In this document: one piece after another, positions 15,436-17,689 of the stretch
Position numbering within the stretch: the first letter of the stretch is position 1
How the letters are laid out: each line of letters opens with the position of its first letter
The notes under the pieces: model-generated
What the model was told of the DNA's origin: nothing
What the model saw: only the letters and a program-made list of their open reading frames with translations
Databases searched by the model: none
Position numbers and translations under genes: made by a program
Assembly: GCA_944388635.1 (NCBI GenBank)
Contig: CALXJN010000055.1
Coordinates: 1-17,689, forward strand
From: an uncultured Clostridia bacterium
GTDB taxonomy: Bacteria; Bacillota; Clostridia; TANB77; CAG-508
Reading direction: 5' to 3'
Length of the DNA: 17,689 nt

Positions 15436-16003
15436 TTGAAGCTAAAGAATAAAAAAATTGTATTTGGATTAACAAGCCCTTTTTATGCATTTAAGGCAAC
15501 AATCAATGAGATGAAGAAAATAGTTTCAGAAGGAGGAGAAGTGTTTCCTATAATAGCTAAAGAGAAATATGATATTGATAGTAAATTTAATGACACAAAA
15601 GATTATATAAGTAAAATTGAATATATTACAAATAAAAAAGTGTTAGAAAGTAGAGAGGAAATCCAAAAATTAGAAAATGATATTATGATTATCGCTCCTT
15701 GTTCTCGGAAATACTATCGCAAAACTTGCTTCATCAATTTATGATACATCCGTATTAGCTAGTGCTCAGTATAATTTAAGAAATAACAAACCAATTTTAC
15801 TTGGAATTGTTACTAAAGATGGATTAAGTACTAATGCAGAAAATATAGGGAAATTACTAAATAGAAAAAATATTTTTTTTATACCTTTTACTCAAGATAA
15901 TCCAATAACAAAGCCAACCTCTTTGGCATTTTCTCCTAAATATATGATTAAATCAATTGAACATTCTCTTAGGTTTGAACAGATACAGCCAATATTATTA
16001 TAG
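15436..16003 (+). CDS. spoVFB: Dipicolinate synthase subunit B, requires one +1 frameshift
   Basis: Flavoprotein-like subunit of the mother-cell enzyme that makes dipicolinic acid for the spore core. Translation starts at TTG 15436, 8 bases after AAGGAGG. The first 90 residues (MKLKNKKIVFGLTSPFYAFK to NDIMIIAPCS) are in one frame and reach CGG at 15706. Skipping that C and reading GGA gives GNTIAKLASSIYDTSVLASA, then LRNNKPILLGIVTKDGLSTN, a KNIFFIPFTQDNPITKP block and a TAG at 16001-16003, for 188 residues. The family has APxTGNTxxKLA at exactly this junction and is about 195-200 residues, so the two halves join perfectly and no other defect is present. Without the shift, translation ends at 15744 after 102 residues. 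The usual partner spoVFA is not beside it. A simple frameshifted pseudogene is the alternative. Confidence 0.87.
15703..15709 (+). other. Candidate +1 frameshift site in spoVFB (TCT-CGG-A)
   Basis: The zero frame reads TGT TCT CGG. The conserved GNTIAKLA segment continues in the +1 frame from GGA at 15707. As in comEB, the skipped base is the C of an in-frame CGG and the residue gained is Gly. Confidence 0.68.
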
Positions 16004-16050
16004 AAAAATAGTTCTACAAACATTTTTTTGAAAAATTTTAGTAAAAAGTA

Positions 16051-16079
16051 TTGACAATAAACTTTTGTTTGTGTATAAT
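16051..16079 (+). promoter_or_regulatory. Consensus sigma-A promoter for the LysM/YneA-like gene
   Basis: TTGACA (16051-16056), 17-base spacer and TATAAT (16074-16079) match the consensus at every position. It is the strongest promoter in the window by sequence, which suits a gene normally held off by a repressor. Confidence 0.88.
16059..16070. promoter_or_regulatory. Candidate LexA (SOS) operator
   Basis: AAACTTTTGTTT lies in the spacer of the consensus promoter and is close to the Firmicutes LexA core GAACN4GTTC (it has AAAC and GTTT at the half-sites). A repressor here would block the promoter. The match is imperfect and the region is AT-rich, so the call rests on position and the YneA-like target. 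Confidence 0.45.
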
Positions 16080-16127
16080 AGCTTTACAAAAGCAAATCAA
16101 TGTTTGCACAAAAGGAGAGGATGTAAA

Positions 16128-16424
16128 ATGATGATAAAAAATTGGAAGAAATTTTTAAGAGCAATACTTTTAATAATAGGGATTATATTTTGTATAAACC
16201 TGTTCATTTTTAGTAGAACATATTCACATCAAGAAGTAGAGTATAAAACTATTTCAGTTACAAGTGGAGATACTTTGTGGACTATAGCAAAATCAGAACA
16301 AGAGGGAAATAGTTATTATCAAGGAAAAGATATAAGAGATATTGTTTATGATATAAAGAAGACTAATAATTTAAAATCAGCTAATTTAAAAATAAATCAA
16401 GTATTAGAAATACCTACATATTAA
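16128..16424 (+). CDS. LysM-domain membrane protein, YneA-like cell division suppressor
   Basis: The start is the ATG at 16128 (MMIKNWKKFLRAILLIIGII; 16131 is equally possible) after AAAGGAGAGG. The upstream extension of the frame to 16065 overlaps the -10 box and is excluded. The 98-residue product has one N-terminal membrane segment (about residues 9-28) and a C-terminal LysM domain (about 42-96: VTSGDTLWTIAK to LKINQVLEIPTY). This is the architecture and size of YneA, the SOS-induced inhibitor of division in Bacillus. The consensus promoter with a LexA-like operator and the convergent recombinase gene fit that role. lexA itself is not in the window. A generic LysM peptidoglycan-binding protein is the alternative. 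Confidence 0.75.
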   Translation: MMIKNWKKFLRAILLIIGIIFCINLFIFSRTYSHQEVEYKTISVTSGDTLWTIAKSEQEGNSYYQGKDIRDIVYDIKKTNNLKSANLKINQVLEIPTY

Positions 16425-16427
16425 AAA

Positions 16428-16461
16428 TGAAAGAGGTGTTTAATTTTAAATACCTCTTTCA
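16428..16461. terminator. Bidirectional terminator between yneA-like gene and xerC
   Basis: TGAAAGAGGTGTTT (16428-16441) pairs over 14 positions, one wobble, with 16448-16461 around a 6-base loop, between two convergent stops (16424 and 16467). It is A-rich on the left and followed by AAGTTTTATT on the right. Confidence 0.82.
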
Positions 16462-16466
16462 AAGTT

Positions 16467-17444
16467 TTATTCCATTTCATTTGCTAAAGGATTGCTTTCT
16501 ACTGCATTTCTAACTTGATTATTTGAAACATGAGTATAGATTTCTGTAGTTGATATACTTTCATGGCCTAAAAGTTCTTGAAGAGCACGAATATCTACAT
16601 TTCCATATTGATACATAAGAGTTGCTGCTGTATGTCTTAGTTTATGTACAGAATATTTGGTAGTATCAAGACCAGCTCTTTGTAATTCTTTATTTACAAC
16701 ATGCTGTACAGTTCTACGGCTTATTCGCTCAAGCCTTTCACTTAAAAACAAAGCATCTTCATCACCAGACTTTATCTTATCTTTTGGTCTAACACTTAGG
16801 TAGTTATTTATTGCTGTCATACAAGCTTTATTAAGATATATAGTACGTTCCTTATTTCCTTTACCAGTAACTGACATTTGGCATTCATCAAATTTTATAT
16901 CTTTAATATTAATACCTACGAGTTCAGCTAAACGCATACCACAGTTTAGAAATAGAGTAATAATCGCATAATCTCTTTTATTATTTCTATTGTCTTCATC
17001 AGCTGTAACATGTAAGAGTTTTTGGCTTTCTTCTAAGGTTAAATATTTAGGAAGTCTTTTACCAAGTTTTGGATTCTTTAAGTTTTGAGCAGGATTTATA
17101 TCGATAAATTTTTCTTCTGTCATATAGGCAAAAAATATCCTTATTGTAGATAACTTTCTTGAAACAGTTGTTGGCTTACTGTTTAGCGAATCTCTTAAGT
17201 AAAAAAGATATGAGTTTATATCATTTAATGTAATCTTTTTTAAAAATTCTAAATCTAATTCATGTATATCTATTTCTTTAATATTTTCACTTGAAGAATA
17301 ACCTAAGTGATTTGACATAAACTTAAAAAAGTTAGAAAGGTCATAGTTATATTCTTTTATTGAATTTTTTGACTTATTTAATATTACTGTTGAATATTGC
17401 AAAAATGAATTTAGAAAATCTGGATTTTCTTTTTGATTTATCAT
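16467..17444 (-). CDS. xerC: XerC-type tyrosine recombinase
   Basis: Site-specific recombinase of the phage-integrase family. The 325 residues have an N-terminal SAM-like core-binding domain (about 5-110) and a catalytic domain carrying the full active set: R171 (CGMRLAELVG), K195 (VTGKGNKERTIYL), H267 and R270 (SVHKLRHTAA), H294 (LLGHESISTT) and nucleophile Y303 (EIYTHVS). Size and motifs match chromosome-dimer-resolving XerC/XerD rather than a phage integrase, and there are no flanking mobile-element genes. GAGGTGA precedes the ATG. A Xer gene next to lexA/yneA-type genes is a common clostridial order. Which Xer paralogue this is cannot be settled from sequence alone. Confidence 0.9.
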   Translation of the reverse strand: MINQKENPDFLNSFLQYSTVILNKSKNSIKEYNYDLSNFFKFMSNHLGYSSSENIKEIDIHELDLEFLKKITLNDINSYLFYLRDSLNSKPTTVSRKLSTIRIFFAYMTEEKFIDINPAQNLKNPKLGKRLPKYLTLEESQKLLHVTADEDNRNNKRDYAIITLFLNCGMRLAELVGINIKDIKFDECQMSVTGKGNKERTIYLNKACMTAINNYLSVRPKDKIKSGDEDALFLSERLERISRRTVQHVVNKELQRAGLDTTKYSVHKLRHTAATLMYQYGNVDIRALQELLGHESISTTEIYTHVSNNQVRNAVESNPLANEME

Positions 17445-17523
17445 TCAATTCACCTCTATCTAAAATCTTATTTATTATTTTATAACAAAATTTTAATTAT
17501 ATCTAGATAAATTTAAGATTTTC

Positions 17524-17553
17524 TTACAAAATTATATAAAAGTGTAGTATAAT
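17524..17553 (+). promoter_or_regulatory. Rightward promoter into the hairpin cluster
   Basis: TTACAA (17524-17529) and TATAAT (17548-17553) have an 18-base spacer. It points right, away from xerC, and would start an RNA near 17560 that runs through the hairpins at 17575-17686. Confidence 0.5.
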
Positions 17554-17574
17554 AAATTCGTAAAATAAGAAAAT

Positions 17575-17686
17575 TGGACGTTAGCGGAAGCAAAGCTTCC
17601 GACGTCCACATGTGCGTTTTGCTTCGCAAATACGCACAGCCCAAGGAAAATTAACCTTGTTGTATAGAAAAAATCTGACGATTTTT
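17575..17686. other. Cluster of four hairpins, candidate structured RNA or leader (runs off window)
   Basis: Four inverted repeats stand in a row. (1) TGGACGT (17575-17581)/ACGTCCA (17602-17608), enclosing a perfect CGGAAGC/GCTTCCG with AAA loop. (2) TGTGCGT (17611-17617)/ACGCACA (17632-17638), continuing into TTTGC/GCAAA with a TTC loop and one bulged T. (3) CAAGG (17642-17646)/CCTTG (17655-17659). (4) AAAAATC (17669-17675)/GATTTTT (17680-17686) with a TGAC loop. GC content of the first two is well above the surrounding DNA. There is no open frame of note. It could be a small RNA, a leader of a gene beyond the edge, or an intergenic repeat. I cannot match it to a known RNA family. Confidence 0.5.
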
Positions 17687-17689
17687 CCT

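Noticed and set aside
17575..17640. CRISPR repeats or a transposon end
   Set aside because: The stems are not direct repeats with spacers, and no cas or transposase gene is present; xerC has housekeeping features.

Overview
The window is a chromosomal stretch from an AT-rich, spore-forming anaerobe of the Clostridia. The evidence is strong AT bias in codons and spacers, AGGAGG-type ribosome binding sites, spore-coat genes (cotJA/B/C), a dipicolinate synthase subunit, rubrerythrin with rubredoxin (anaerobic oxidative-stress defence), and a phosphotransacetylase/acetate kinase pair. No species can be named from the sequence alone.

Layout. 1-1109: a leftward cotJA-cotJB-cotJC operon whose last gene is cut short. 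1216-2024: rightward rubrerythrin and rubredoxin. 2097-5585: a rightward housekeeping run of dCMP deaminase (comEB), der, plsY and gpsA. 5660-7908: four genes of unknown or poorly known function, including a zinc-ribbon protein, a membrane-anchored protein and a YcxB-like protein. 8041-10529: tRNA-Leu(GAG), then pta and ackA for acetate/ATP formation. 10566-12077: IMP dehydrogenase. 12168-15268 (leftward): guaA followed by a divergent RelA/SpoT-like protein. 15436-16003: spoVFB. 16051-16424: a LysM membrane protein resembling the SOS division inhibitor YneA, behind a near-consensus promoter with a LexA-like operator. 16467-17444 (leftward): a XerC-type tyrosine recombinase. The right edge has a promoter followed by a cluster of strong hairpins.

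Main observation. Two conserved genes, comEB and spoVFB, do not read through in one frame. Each becomes a complete, normal-length protein if the ribosome moves +1 at an in-frame CGG codon, skipping the C and reading the next three bases (GGA or GGT) as glycine. There are two such sites in comEB (CGG at 2271 and 2314) and one in spoVFB (CGG at 15706). By eye I found no in-frame CGG in any of the other 19 complete reading frames (about 4,900 codons), although CGT, CGA, AGA and AGG are used for arginine and out-of-frame CGG strings are common. So all three in-frame CGG codons coincide with the three +1 shifts. The simplest reading is that CGG is unassigned or starved in this organism, perhaps for lack of tRNA-Arg(CCG), and acts as a +1 frameshift signal giving Gly. 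Independent indels or assembly errors fit the pattern poorly.

How the genes fit together. guaB, guaA and the RelA/SpoT-like gene are clustered around GMP/GTP metabolism. plsY and gpsA supply and acylate glycerol-3-phosphate for phospholipid synthesis. pta-ackA is the acetate-forming ATP step. cotJ and spoVFB serve the spore coat and the spore core.
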